Source: Symbiobacterium thermophilum IAM 14863 (GTDB lineage Bacteria > Bacillota > Sulfobacillia > Symbiobacteriales > Symbiobacteriaceae). From it: 64,000 nt of DNA. A program made the position numbers and the translations under genes. Shown in pieces: positions 28,387 to 37,090 of this stretch (the stretch's first letter is position 1; each line of letters starts with the position of its first letter). The stretch spans positions 124,001-188,000 of the forward strand of contig NC_006177.1 in the NCBI RefSeq assembly GCF_000009905.1. Reading direction: 5' to 3'. The notes below the pieces were generated by a model that had not been told where the DNA came from, ran no database searches, and saw only the letters and a list, made by a program, of their open reading frames with translations.

Positions 28387-29307
28387 TTGCTCGCCTACAT
28401 CGTGCGCCGGCTCTGGTCCGGCATTCCCGTCCTGCTGGGGGTCAGCCTCATCACCTTCATCCTGATGCACGTGGTCCCCGGCGACCCGGTGACCGTCGCG
28501 TTCGAGAAGAAGGCGGACCCGGCCACCATCGAGCGCATCCGCCGGGAGATGGGGCTGGACCGCCCCCTGCCGGTGCAGTATGCGGATTTTCTTCTGAGAG
28601 CGCTGCGGGGGGACCTGGGCAGGTCGTTTCAGACCCAGCAGCCCGTGATGAACATGATCCGCAGCGCCATGCCCGCTACCCTGAAGCTCACGGCGTCAGC
28701 GGTGCTGGTCTCCGTCGTCATCGGGGTGCCCATCGGCATCCTGTCGGCGCTGAACCGCGGGACAGCCATCGACTACATGGCCACCGTGACGGCGCTCTCG
28801 TTCATCTCCGCCCCGGTCTTCTGGGTGGCCATGGTGGCCCAGCTGCTGTTCGGCTACCGGCTGGGATGGCTGCCGATCTCGGGGTTTGACACGCTGAAGC
28901 ACCTGATTCTGCCCGCACTGGTGCTGGGCACGCGCTACGCGGCCTCGATCGCCCGGTACACGCGCTCCTCCATGCTGGACGTGGTCAGCCAGGACTACAT
29001 CCGCACCGCCCGGGCCAAAGGGCTCAGCGGGCGGGTCGTCGTCTTCAAGCACGCGCTGAAGAACGCCCTGATCCCGGTCATCACCGTGGTGGGCCTGGAG
29101 ATCGGCGGGCTGCTCACCGGCTCCATCCTCACCGAGTCGGTGTTCGGGATCCCCGGCCTGGGGCTGGTGACGATCCGGGGGCTCAACGCCCTGGACTTCC
29201 CGGTGATCCAGGCCACGGTGCTGCTCACCGCGGTGATCTTCGTGGTGATGAACATCCTCGTGGACATCAGCTACTCGCTGGTCGATCCGCGCATCCGCAT
29301 GACGTAG
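28387..29307 (+). CDS. Peptide ABC transporter permease (DppB type), system 1
   Basis: The 306-residue inner-membrane protein has the N-terminal YIVRRLWSGIPVLLGVSLITF segment and the EAA loop (YIRTARAKGLSGRVVVFKHALKNALIPVITVVG) that contacts the ATPases. Six membrane helices are expected. Translation likely starts at TTG 28387, six bases after GGGGAGG. It pairs with the DppC-type permease that follows. No ATPase gene is in the operon. Confidence 0.93.
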   Translation: MLAYIVRRLWSGIPVLLGVSLITFILMHVVPGDPVTVAFEKKADPATIERIRREMGLDRPLPVQYADFLLRALRGDLGRSFQTQQPVMNMIRSAMPATLKLTASAVLVSVVIGVPIGILSALNRGTAIDYMATVTALSFISAPVFWVAMVAQLLFGYRLGWLPISGFDTLKHLILPALVLGTRYAASIARYTRSSMLDVVSQDYIRTARAKGLSGRVVVFKHALKNALIPVITVVGLEIGGLLTGSILTESVFGIPGLGLVTIRGLNALDFPVIQATVLLTAVIFVVMNILVDISYSLVDPRIRMT

Positions 29308-29323
29308 GAAAGGAGCAGAGGCC

Positions 29324-30232
29324 ATGGCGGCAACCGCTGAGGTAAGGGCGCCTGCGGCGGCGGGCGCCGAGCCCAGGAGCAGGACCGCCTGGGACCGGCT
29401 GCGGCAGCACAAGCTGGCGATGGCGGGCCTGATCTTCATCGTCCTGCTCATCCTCATGGCGATCCTCGCCCCCTGGCTCGCTCCGGCCGATCCCAACAAG
29501 CAGGACCTCTTCCTGAAGCTGGCCAAGCCCGGTACACCCTTTGACGCGCTGGGAGAGGGCAAGTACTGGCTCGGCGCCGACCACCTGGGCCGCGACGTGT
29601 TCTCGCGCGTGATCTACGGGGCGCGCGTCTCGCTGCTCGTCGGCTTCGTCGCCGAGGCCATCGTCATGGTGATCGGCGTGACGATGGGCGCGCTCGCGGG
29701 CTACTACGGCGGCCGGGTGGACCGGGTCATCATGCGCACGGTGGACGTGCTGTTCGCCTTCCCGGACCTGCTGTTTGCGATTGCGATCATGTTCGCCCTC
29801 GGCCGGGGGCTCATCAACCTGTTCATCGCCCTGTCGGTGGTGGGCTGGGCCGGCATGGCCAGGCTCACCCGCGGCCAGGTGCTGGCCCTGAAGGAGCGGG
29901 AGTTCGTGGAAGGGGCCCGGGCCGCCGGGGCCAGCGACGCGCGGGTGATCCTCCGGCACATCCTGCCCAACGCGCTGGGGCCGATCATCGTGGCAGTGAC
30001 CCTGGGCATCCCCGGGGCGATCATGAGCGAGGCGTCCCTCAGCTACCTGGGGCTGGGGGTGCAGCCGCCCACGGCCACCTGGGGTTCCATGATCTACGAG
30101 GGCCGTTCGTACCTCCGGCACGCCCCCTGGATGTCCCTCGCGCCGGGCGTGATGATCATGCTCACCGTGCTGGCGTTTAACCTGCTGGGCGACGGCCTGC
30201 GGGACGCCCTGGATCCCCGCACGAAGAAGTAG
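29324..30232 (+). CDS. Peptide ABC transporter permease (DppC type), system 1
   Basis: The 302-residue permease shows the DppC N-terminal LRQHKLAMAGLIFIVLLILMAILAPWLAP helix (positions ~24-50), the GADHLGRDVFSRVIYGARVSL element and the EAA loop FVEGARAAGASDARVILRHILPN. ATG 29324 follows AAAGGAGC. It lies 16 bp after the DppB-type gene and 13 bp before the peptidase gene, consistent with one operon. Confidence 0.93.
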   Translation: MAATAEVRAPAAAGAEPRSRTAWDRLRQHKLAMAGLIFIVLLILMAILAPWLAPADPNKQDLFLKLAKPGTPFDALGEGKYWLGADHLGRDVFSRVIYGARVSLLVGFVAEAIVMVIGVTMGALAGYYGGRVDRVIMRTVDVLFAFPDLLFAIAIMFALGRGLINLFIALSVVGWAGMARLTRGQVLALKEREFVEGARAAGASDARVILRHILPNALGPIIVAVTLGIPGAIMSEASLSYLGLGVQPPTATWGSMIYEGRSYLRHAPWMSLAPGVMIMLTVLAFNLLGDGLRDALDPRTKK

Positions 30233-30245
30233 AGGAGGGGCGGCT

Positions 30246-31199
30246 GTGGCGCTCTATCCCTGCAACGCCTTTGCCGCCGGCGACCACCAGGGCACCCGGG
30301 CGGGGCCGGAGGGGCTGGTCGGCGACGGAACCTGGACGGCACCTGAGCAGGAGGCCGCGCCCTTCGACTGGGCCGTGGCCTCCTGGAACGGTGAGGGGGA
30401 GCTGATCGAGGTTTCCCTGCGGGTGCGCGTCGGCGACGACTGGTCGCCCTGGTTCAGCTTCGGCCGCTGGTCCTCCACCGGCGAGCGTGCCTCCGTCCCC
30501 GACCAGGTGCATCCGCCTTTCGGCCGGCTGGAGACCGACACGCTGCTGCTCGACCGCCCCGCCCGGGCGTACCAGTTCCGGGTGACGCTGAGGGCCGCGG
30601 CGCTCCGCCGGCTCTGGCTGGCCGCCGCCCGGAAGGATGAGCGCAGCGGCGAGCCGCCGCACCGGGACGCCTGGGGGGTGGAGCTGGACGTGCCCATGCG
30701 GTCCCAGATGGTCTTCCCCGACGGCGGGAACGTCTGGTGCAGCCCGGTCTCGCTGGCGATGGTGATGGCCTACTACGGCCACGTGGAGTCGATTCCCGGG
30801 GAGACGGTCCCGGGGGTCTACGACGCCGCCTACCGGGGCCACGGAAACTGGCCGTTCAACACCGCCTACGCCTCCACCCGGGGCTTCCGGGCGTACGTGG
30901 ACCGGTTCGGCAGCTTCGCCGAACTGGAGCGGTGGATCGCCCGCCGGCGGCCGCTCATCGCCTCGGTGGCGTACGACCGGTCGTGGCTGCCCAACGCGCC
31001 CATCGCCCGGACGGCGGGCCACATCCTGGTGGTGCGCGGCTTCACCCCGGAGGGGGATGTGATTGTGAACGACCCCGCCGCGCCTTCCGACCCCGAGGTG
31101 CGGCGGGTCTACCGCCGCGAGCTGTTCCGGCGGGCCTGGCTGGACCGGAGCGGCGTGGTCTACGTCCTGGAGCCCCTGTCCGCGCCGGGAGGATTATAA
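30246..31199 (+). CDS. C39-like cysteine peptidase
   Basis: The 317-residue protein has an N-terminal beta-rich domain (about 1-145) and a C-terminal peptidase_C39_2 domain. The likely catalytic triad is Cys165 (NVWCSPVSLAM), His259 (TAGHILVVRGF) and Asp276 (IVNDPAAP). No signal peptide is apparent from GTG 30246 (after GAGGAGGGG), so it may act in the cytoplasm or its start may be misplaced. Its place directly after the permeases suggests it trims peptides brought in by system 1. Substrate is unknown. Confidence 0.82.
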   Translation: MALYPCNAFAAGDHQGTRAGPEGLVGDGTWTAPEQEAAPFDWAVASWNGEGELIEVSLRVRVGDDWSPWFSFGRWSSTGERASVPDQVHPPFGRLETDTLLLDRPARAYQFRVTLRAAALRRLWLAAARKDERSGEPPHRDAWGVELDVPMRSQMVFPDGGNVWCSPVSLAMVMAYYGHVESIPGETVPGVYDAAYRGHGNWPFNTAYASTRGFRAYVDRFGSFAELERWIARRRPLIASVAYDRSWLPNAPIARTAGHILVVRGFTPEGDVIVNDPAAPSDPEVRRVYRRELFRRAWLDRSGVVYVLEPLSAPGGL

Positions 31200-31261
31200 T
31201 AGGAGTGGCGCAGACGGCGGGCTTCCTGCTGTGCGCCCTGATTTGCCCGGGAGGTGCGTGC

Positions 31262-32413
31262 ATGGAAAAGCTGACCCAGATCCGGTCCCAGCTGCCGGCC
31301 CTGAGCAGCCAGGTCTACCTGAACACCGGAACCGCCGGCCCCCTGCCCGAGCCGGTGCGCGCCGCCATGGTCGAATCGCTGGCGGCCCAGGCGGCGGAGG
31401 GGCGCATCGCGACGGAGTATTACGTAAAGCTGAACCAGCTGAAGGCCCAGGTCCGTGCGAAGCATGCGGCGCTGCTCGGCTGCGAGCCCGAGGAGATCGC
31501 CCTCACCCAGAACACGACCGACGGAATGAACCTGGTCACGCTGGGGGTGAACTGGCAGCCCGGCGATGAGGCCATCACCACCAACCTGGAGCATCCGGGC
31601 GCGCTGTTCCCGCTGTTTGCCGCCCGCGAGCGGTACAATATCACCATCCGGATCGCGGACGTGCTGAACCGGCCCGAGGAGGCGCCGGCGGTGATCGAGC
31701 GGCTGATCACCCCGCGCACCAAGCTGATCTCCCTCTCCCACGTCTCCTTCATCACCGGGGCGGTGCTGCCCATCCGGGAGATCGCCGAGGTGGCGCACCG
31801 GCACGGGGTGCTGGTGCTGGTCGACGGCGCGCAGTCCTTCGGCGCCATCCCGGTGAACGTGAAGGAGCTGGGGGTCGACTTCTACGCGGTGACCGGGCAG
31901 AAGTGGCTCTGCGGCCCGGAGGGCGTCGGTGCCCTGTACGGGTCCCGGACGGCGGCGGCCCAGCTGCGCATCACCTTCGCCGGATACGGCACCGCCCAGG
32001 CCTATGACATGTACGCCGGCCTGCTGCCCAAGGGCGGCGTCCAGAAGCTGGAGCAGGGCACGGTGCAGCCGGCCAACCTGGCGGGCCAGCTGGCCGCGTG
32101 CCGCTGGCTCACCGAGGAGGTGGGCACGGACTGGGCGTACGCGCGGATCCGCCGCCTGGCTGCAACCGCGCGGGAACTGCTGGCCCGGGTGCCCGGGGTG
32201 ACGGTCGTCACCCCGGCCGAGACCGCGGGACTGGTCACTTTCCAGGTGGAGACCGACGCCGAACGCGTGCTGAAGGCCCTGGCGCAGCAGCGCATCATCG
32301 TCCGCACGGTGCCTCACCCGCGCAGCCTCCGGCTTTCCGCGGGCTTCTACAACACGGAGGAGGAGCTGGAGCAGCTCGCGGAGGCCCTCCGGCCGCTGGC
32401 GCAGGGCGGATAA
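31262..32413 (+). CDS. Class V aminotransferase (cysteine desulfurase / isopenicillin-N epimerase-like)
   Basis: The 383-residue PLP enzyme has a cofactor lysine at K214 (VTGQKWLCGPEG) and an upstream Asp-aligned VLVDGAQSFGAIPV segment, with TQNTTDGMN and NLEHPG in the substrate region. The subgroup covers cysteine desulfurase-like and epimerase-like proteins. The flexible Cys loop of true IscS/SufS is not evident, so an amino-acid lyase or epimerase acting on peptide-derived residues is as likely. It closes the system 1 operon; ATG 31262 follows GGGAGG. Confidence 0.88.
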   Translation: MEKLTQIRSQLPALSSQVYLNTGTAGPLPEPVRAAMVESLAAQAAEGRIATEYYVKLNQLKAQVRAKHAALLGCEPEEIALTQNTTDGMNLVTLGVNWQPGDEAITTNLEHPGALFPLFAARERYNITIRIADVLNRPEEAPAVIERLITPRTKLISLSHVSFITGAVLPIREIAEVAHRHGVLVLVDGAQSFGAIPVNVKELGVDFYAVTGQKWLCGPEGVGALYGSRTAAAQLRITFAGYGTAQAYDMYAGLLPKGGVQKLEQGTVQPANLAGQLAACRWLTEEVGTDWAYARIRRLAATARELLARVPGVTVVTPAETAGLVTFQVETDAERVLKALAQQRIIVRTVPHPRSLRLSAGFYNTEEELEQLAEALRPLAQGG

Positions 32414-32423
32414 GCGCATCACC

Positions 32424-32458
32424 GAGGCCGCTCCCTGACCCGGGAGCGGCCTCCACCA
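32424..32458 (+). terminator. Terminator of the system 1 operon
   Basis: GAGGCCGCTCCC (32424-32435) pairs perfectly with GGGAGCGGCCTC (32442-32453); a weak T-containing tail follows. Confidence 0.7.
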
Positions 32459-32475
32459 TTGGCAAGTGGATCCGG

Positions 32476-32509
32476 GTGATTACGTGAACCAACTGGTTCG
32501 TGAAATCAC
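32476..32509 (+). promoter_or_regulatory. 34-bp interrupted palindrome upstream of khtT remnant
   Basis: Inner arms GAACCA (32486-32491) and TGGTTC (32494-32499) flank AC; outer arms GTGATT (32476-32481) and AATCAC (32504-32509) extend the symmetry. No T-run follows. It looks like an operator for a dimeric regulator, about 60 bp upstream of the khtT start. Confidence 0.45.
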
Positions 32510-32568
32510 TCTTATGGTCACGCAGGTTCATTCTGTGCGTTTTCGTCATGCTGGAGCGAGGATTCGTC

Positions 32569-32910
32569 ATGCCTGGCATTCGGGAGACCGATCTCCCCGG
32601 GATCGGTCGCAAGTTCCTCATCGAGACCCGCAGCGGCGACAAGATGGTGGTGGTGCACGACGACGGGCGGCGCGCCATCTACCACTTCGACCAGGAGGAC
32701 CCGGATGAGCCGGTCTCGATGGTGACCCTGGACGACACCGAGGCGCGCCAGGTGGCCGCCATCGTGGGCGGCCTGGCGTACCAGCCCAAGGTCCTCGAAG
32801 AGATGGACATGGACGTCAACGACCTGATGATCAAGTGGTACCGGCTGGGTCCGCACTCTCCCGGCGCGCCGAGCTGTTCATCCTGGTGGTCTTCGGCGCG
32901 CTCTTCCTGA
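32569..32910 (+). pseudogene. KhtT-like antiporter regulator, 3' end lost
   Basis: The first ~98 residues match the N-terminal domain of KhtT (potassium/proton antiporter regulatory subunit): IRETDLPGIGRKFLIETRSGDKMVVV to WYRLGPHSP. The TrkA-C (RCK-C) domain that should follow is absent. After the GPHSP segment the frame enters antiporter DNA in the wrong frame and stops at 32910. KhtT normally gates KhtU in response to ligands and pH. ATG 32569 follows GGAGCGAGG. An internal deletion joining khtT and khtU around 32855-32868 explains the structure. Confidence 0.75.
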
Positions 32911-33458
32911 TCGCGGGCTTCGGCGAGTCGCTGCACGTGGCCGAGGCCATCGGCGCGCTCCTCTTCGGCCTGGCCCTGGCGGAGAGCGACCATCGGGAGC
33001 GGGTGGAGCACCTCATCCTGCCATTCCGCGATTTCTTCGGGGCCCTGTTCTTCTTCAGTTTCGGCCTCTCCATCGACCCCGTGGGGCTCGGCGGTGCGGT
33101 CGTGCCGGCCGTGATCGCCGCGGCGGTGAGCATGGTTGGCAACTTCGCCGCCGGCATGCTGGCCGGTCGGACCTCCGGGCTGTCGCACAAGGCCTCGGCC
33201 AACATCGGCCTGACCATCGTGGCCCGCGGCGAGTTCTCCATCGTCATGGCGAACCTCGGCGTGGCCGGAGGCCTGCTGCCGGTCCTCCAGCCCTTCGCGG
33301 CGCTGTACGTCCTCATCCTGGCCGTGCTCGGTCCGGTGCTGGCCAAGCACTCGACGGCCATCTACGACCTGCTGAGCCGGGTGTTCCGGTGGCAGCGGCC
33401 CAAGCCGAGAAGGCGCAAGATCACCATCCCGGAGGCCGCACAGGAGGCGCAGCCTTAA
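32862..33458 (+). pseudogene. KhtU-like K+/H+ antiporter (CPA2), N-terminal half missing
   Basis: About 197 residues correspond to the C-terminal half of a CPA2 (KefB/KhtU-like) exchanger: ELFILVVFGALFLIAGFGESL, GALLFGLALAESDHRERVEHLILPFRDFFGALFFFSFGLSIDP, and ANIGLTIVARGEFSIVMANLG. The first ~190 residues (about six helices) are gone, and no start with a ribosome site exists at the correct place. The open frame begins in khtT sequence. With khtT this forms a deletion remnant, unless the assembly dropped ~0.75 kb. Confidence 0.75.
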
Positions 33459-33535
33459 CCCGGGCGGCGCCGCGGCCCGGTCCGGGGCCACGCACGGCGA
33501 AGGCCGCTCCCGGCAGGGAGCGGCCTTCCCGCGGT

Positions 33536-34348
33536 CTAGAGGACCAGTTGCGCCCGCTTCGCGGCCTCGTGTGCGGCGGTGGCGGCGAGTACCGCCTCCC
33601 AGAACCCGTCCAGCCGAGGGTGCAGCGCGTCGACGCCCGCCGCGGCCACGCCCCCCGGGGTGGCGACCCGGGCGGCCACGTCCGCGAAGTCATACCCCGT
33701 CTGCTCCATCAGCTCGCAGGTGGCCCGGGCCGTCTCCCGTACCATGGCCATCACGGCCTCCCGGGAGAGAGCCGGGGCTTTCCCGCGCGCCGCCTCCGCC
33801 ATCGCGTGCAGGACCAGGCTGAGGAAGGCGGGGCCGCACGCGGTCAGGTCGGAGGCGGTGCGCACGGCCTCCTCCGGCACCACGAACGGCCGGCTGACGG
33901 CGCCCATCAGCCGCATGAGCAGCGCCCGGTCGCGGTGGGTGCAGCGCCCTCCGAAGACCAGCAGCGAGACGCCGCGACGGACGGCGTGGACCACGGAAGG
34001 GATCACCTTTGCGGCACGGGCCGGCGTCCTCGCCTCCAGCATGGCGAGAGTGACCGTGTTGTTGATGGTGACCAGCAGGTGGTCCGCGGTTATGTACGGC
34101 CCGATCTCCTCCAGCACCCCGGCGGTCTCGGGGGGCTTGACGCAGAGGAAGACGACCCCGGCCCGGCGCGCGAGATCGCCTCCCCCGTAGGCCTCCTGCA
34201 CCCCGGGCAGCGCGGCGGTAACCCGGCGCCGCTTCTCCGGCGAGCGGGAGTAGATCAGAACCTCATCCGGCTGCAGCGCGCCCGCACGCACGAGGGCGGT
34301 GACCAGGAGCCGCCCCATGTTGCCCATGCCGATGAACCCGATTGCCAC
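33536..34348 (-). CDS. ComER/ProC-like NADP-dependent reductase
   Basis: The 270-residue protein has a Rossmann start (AIGFIGMGNMGRLLVTALVRAG) and the pyrroline-5-carboxylate reductase fold, with VFLCVKPPETAGVLEEI, TINNTVTLAMLE and the C-terminal TACGPAFLSLVLHAMAEAA, ATPGGVAAAGVDAL. It resembles late-competence protein ComER as well as ProC; the true function (proline biosynthesis or otherwise) cannot be decided. GTG 34348 follows GGGGAGGG. It is divergent from prfB. Confidence 0.82.
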   Translation of the reverse strand: MAIGFIGMGNMGRLLVTALVRAGALQPDEVLIYSRSPEKRRRVTAALPGVQEAYGGGDLARRAGVVFLCVKPPETAGVLEEIGPYITADHLLVTINNTVTLAMLEARTPARAAKVIPSVVHAVRRGVSLLVFGGRCTHRDRALLMRLMGAVSRPFVVPEEAVRTASDLTACGPAFLSLVLHAMAEAARGKAPALSREAVMAMVRETARATCELMEQTGYDFADVAARVATPGGVAAAGVDALHPRLDGFWEAVLAATAAHEAAKRAQLVL

Positions 34349-34424
34349 AGGCAGACCCTCCCCACCTGGGATCGCTGCTAGCCAGGGTATTCCGCCCGGG
34401 GGGGACCGGACACCCATGTACGAA

Positions 34425-34454
34425 TTGCCCGCGGCGGCGGGCCGATGGTACAAT
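34425..34454 (+). promoter_or_regulatory. prfB: prfB promoter
   Basis: TTGCCC (34425-34430) and TACAAT (34449-34454) are 18 bp apart, about 37 bp upstream of the prfB ATG. Confidence 0.55.
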
Positions 34455-34490
34455 GCAGTGCGTGACCATGGAGGAGGAGGCGGTTTGCCC

Positions 34491-35610
34491 ATGTACGACG
34501 AACTGACCCGCCGAGCGCAGCGCTTGCGCGAGCGAATCATCGAACTCAGGAGGTCTCTTTGACCTCGACAGGCGTCTCGAGGAGATCGCGGCGCTGGAGC
34601 ACCAGATCGCGGCGCCGGACTTCTGGAACGACCAGGACCGGGCAAGGCGCGTCACCCAGCAGGTCGCGCAGCTGAAGGCCCCGGTGGAACAGCTGGAGTC
34701 CTTCCGGCGCCGGCTGGACGACCTGGAGGTCATGATCGACCTCGCCGAGGAGGCGTCCGACGCCGAGATGGCCGCGGAGGCCAGAGCGGAGGCCGACGCC
34801 CTGGAGGAACAGGTCCGGCAGTTCGAGCTGCAGGTCCTGCTGAACGGGAAGTACGACGCGTACAACGCCATCCTAACCATCCACGCCGGGGCCGGCGGTA
34901 CCGAGGCACAGGACTGGGCGGAGATGTTGCTGCGCATGTACGTCCGCTGGGCCGAGCGGCGCGGCTTCAAGGTGGAGGAGCTGGACCGGCTGGACGGGGA
35001 CGAGGCCGGCATCAAGTCGGTCACGATCGCGGTGCGGGGCCCCTACGCGTACGGTTTCCTCCGGCCGGAGATGGGCGTCCACCGGCTGGTGCGCATCTCG
35101 CCCTTCGACGCGTCCGGCCGGCGGCACACCTCGTTCGCCGCGGTGGAGGTCATGCCCGAGATCGAGGATGACGTGGACGACATCGAGATCCGGCCCGAGG
35201 ACCTGCGCATCGATACGTTCCGGTCCAGCGGCGCGGGCGGCCAGCACGTCAACAAGACCGAGTCGGCGGTGCGGATCACCCACCTGCCCACCGGTATCGT
35301 GGTATCGTGCCAGCAGGAGCGCTCGCAGATGCAGAACCGCGCCGTGGCGATGATGATGCTCCGCTCCAAGCTGGTGGAGCTGAAGATCGAGGAGCAGAAC
35401 AAGGAGATGGCCCAGATCCGGGGCCCGCAGATGGAGATCGCCTGGGGCAGCCAGATCCGCAGCTACGTCTTCCAGCCTTACACCCTGGTGAAAGACCACC
35501 GCAGCGGGGTGGAGGTGGGCAACGCCCAGGCGGTGATCGACGGCGAGCTGGATCCCTTCATCTACGGGTACCTGGAGAAGAGGGCCAACGGCGAGCTCGC
35601 CCGGCCGTAA
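34491..35610 (+). CDS. prfB: Peptide chain release factor 2, expressed by programmed +1 frameshift
   Basis: RF2 releases peptides at UGA and UAA. The first 23 codons ([23 protein letters not shown]) end at TGA 34560-34562. Skipping T34560 moves into the +1 frame and gives a 372-residue protein. The slip site CTT-TGA-C is preceded by the Shine-Dalgarno-like AGGAGG three bases upstream, the classical prfB arrangement. The SPF tripeptide for stop recognition ([11 protein letters not shown]) and the catalytic GGQ ([17 protein letters not shown]) are present. ATG 34491 follows GGAGGAGGAGG. Low RF2 favours frameshifting, an autoregulatory loop. Confidence 0.96.
34548..34563 (+). other. prfB: Programmed +1 frameshift site
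   Basis: AGGAGG-TCT-CTT-TGA-C: the internal Shine-Dalgarno-like element, slippery CTT (34557-34559) and in-frame UGA (34560-34562) match known prfB recoding sites. Confidence 0.95.
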
Positions 35611-35688
35611 GGGAAAGGCCCGGGAACCCGCCGGCCCGCGCGGGCGTCGTACGGACAGCGGAGATATATGGAAGGGAGCGAACTCCGG

Positions 35689-36099
35689 ATGCCGCACCGA
35701 TGGAGGAACCTGTCGTTGCTGGTGGCAGCTGCGCTGCTCGTCGGCCTGGCCGCCGGCCGCGTGATGGCCGAGACCGCGGAGCCGGGCACCGGCGGCGACC
35801 CGCTGGTCAGCAAGTCCTACGTGGATCTGGTGGCGCTGTACCGGGTCGTGGAGGTGTCCGCGGGGCAGAAGGTGATCGGGGAGGCCGGCACCGAGCTGGT
35901 GCTGCGGGGCGGCCGGGCGACGGCCATCGACTCGGCCCTGGGCGGGCTGCTGGACGTGACCGCCGGCACTGACATCCGGGGCGGCTCCCGGATCCCCGCC
36001 AACCACCTGATCGTGGTGCCCCGCAGCGACGGGCGGGGGTTCCAGGCCGAGACCGACCTGGTCCTGATGGTGAAGGGCCGGGTCACCATCCAGGACTAG
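35689..36099 (+). CDS. Small exported protein of unknown function
   Basis: The ~136-residue product has a signal peptide (RNLSLLVAAALLVGLAAG followed by RVMAET) and a compact C-terminal part with YVDLVALYRVVEVSAGQKVIGEAGTELVLRGG and NHLIVVPRSDGRGF. No known domain was recognised. It is translated from ATG 35689 (GAAGGGAG upstream) or ATG 35668. Its position between prfB and a TagA-type transferase hints at an envelope role, but nothing more can be said. Confidence 0.75.
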   Translation: MPHRWRNLSLLVAAALLVGLAAGRVMAETAEPGTGGDPLVSKSYVDLVALYRVVEVSAGQKVIGEAGTELVLRGGRATAIDSALGGLLDVTAGTDIRGGSRIPANHLIVVPRSDGRGFQAETDLVLMVKGRVTIQD

Positions 36100-36116
36100 T
36101 CCGTACGCGCAGGCCG

Positions 36117-36869
36117 GTGGCAGATGACATGAAGCGCGCACAGATCCTCAGCATTGGCGTCGATAAGGTGACGATGGCCGAGGCCGTGGACCGCTGCCTC
36201 GGCTTCATTGACGCGGGCGGCCCGCACCTGGTGGTCACGCCCAACGCGGAGATCGCCGACCGGGCCGGCCGGGACCCGGAGCTGGCCGCCATCATCAACG
36301 GAGCTGACCTGGTCGTGCCGGACGGCGCCGGCATTGTGCTGGCCTCCAGGCTGCTCGGCGACCCGGTGCCCGAGAAGGTCGGCGGCGCAGACCTGGCCTC
36401 CAACCTGCTGAAGGCCCTGAACGACCGGGGCGGGGGGCGGGTCTTCCTGTTGGGCACCCGCCCCGAGGTGGTGGCGGAGGCGGCCCGCCGGGTGCAGGAG
36501 GCGTACCCCCGCATCCAGGTTGTGGGCTGGCGCGACGGTTTCTTCCGGCCCGAGGAGGAGGGCGAGGTCGTCGCGCAGATCCGGGCTGCACGCCCGGACG
36601 TGCTCTTCGTCGCCCTGGGCTCGCCCAAGCAGGAGCGATGGCTGCACCGCCACCTGCCGGAGCTCGGCGTGCCCGTGGGCATGGGCGTAGGCGGGACCAT
36701 CGACGTGTGGGCCGGCGCCGTCCCCCGCGCCCCGCAGTGGATGATCCGCGCCAACCTGGAGTGGCTCTACCGGATCGTGCGGCTGCGCCGGGTGCGGCGC
36801 AGCCTGCCCCCGCTGGTGCGCTTCGGCCTGAACGTGCTGCGGGCTCGAGCGCAGCGTCCGAACCCGTGA
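36117..36869 (+). CDS. WecG/TagA/CpsF-family glycosyltransferase
   Basis: The ~250-residue protein has the family order: ILSIGVDKVTMAEAV, the TPNAEIADRAGRD segment, catalytic region ADLVVPDGAGIVLAS, VFLLGTRPEVVAEAARRV, and LFVALGSPKQERWLHRHL with GVGGTIDVWAG. Such enzymes add N-acetylmannosamine or a related sugar to GlcNAc-PP-undecaprenol, the committed linkage step for wall teichoic acid or other surface glycans. GTG 36117 or ATG 36129 may be the start; neither has a strong ribosome site. Confidence 0.9.
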   Translation: MADDMKRAQILSIGVDKVTMAEAVDRCLGFIDAGGPHLVVTPNAEIADRAGRDPELAAIINGADLVVPDGAGIVLASRLLGDPVPEKVGGADLASNLLKALNDRGGGRVFLLGTRPEVVAEAARRVQEAYPRIQVVGWRDGFFRPEEEGEVVAQIRAARPDVLFVALGSPKQERWLHRHLPELGVPVGMGVGGTIDVWAGAVPRAPQWMIRANLEWLYRIVRLRRVRRSLPPLVRFGLNVLRARAQRPNP

Positions 36870-36880
36870 TGCGTATGCTG

Positions 36881-36909
36881 ACCCACCCGGTCCGGCCGGG
36901 TGGGTCTTT
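36881..36909 (+). terminator. Terminator of the tagA-like gene
   Basis: ACCCACCCGG (36881-36890) and CCGGGTGGGT (36896-36905) pair perfectly around TCCGG, followed by CTTTC. Confidence 0.8.
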
Positions 36910-37090
36910 CGTGGGAATGACGGCTTTCGGAAGGGCATCCAGATTTAGCATGACCTAGAATAACGCGTCCAGGAAGGGAAGGTTTGTACCTTCGTCGAAC
37001 TCCCTGGTAAAGTTTCACGTTAGACGTTCGGATCGTGAAGGATCGCCAGTCTCCGCAGCGTATAGGAACTAACCGATGGGGTGATCCCGC

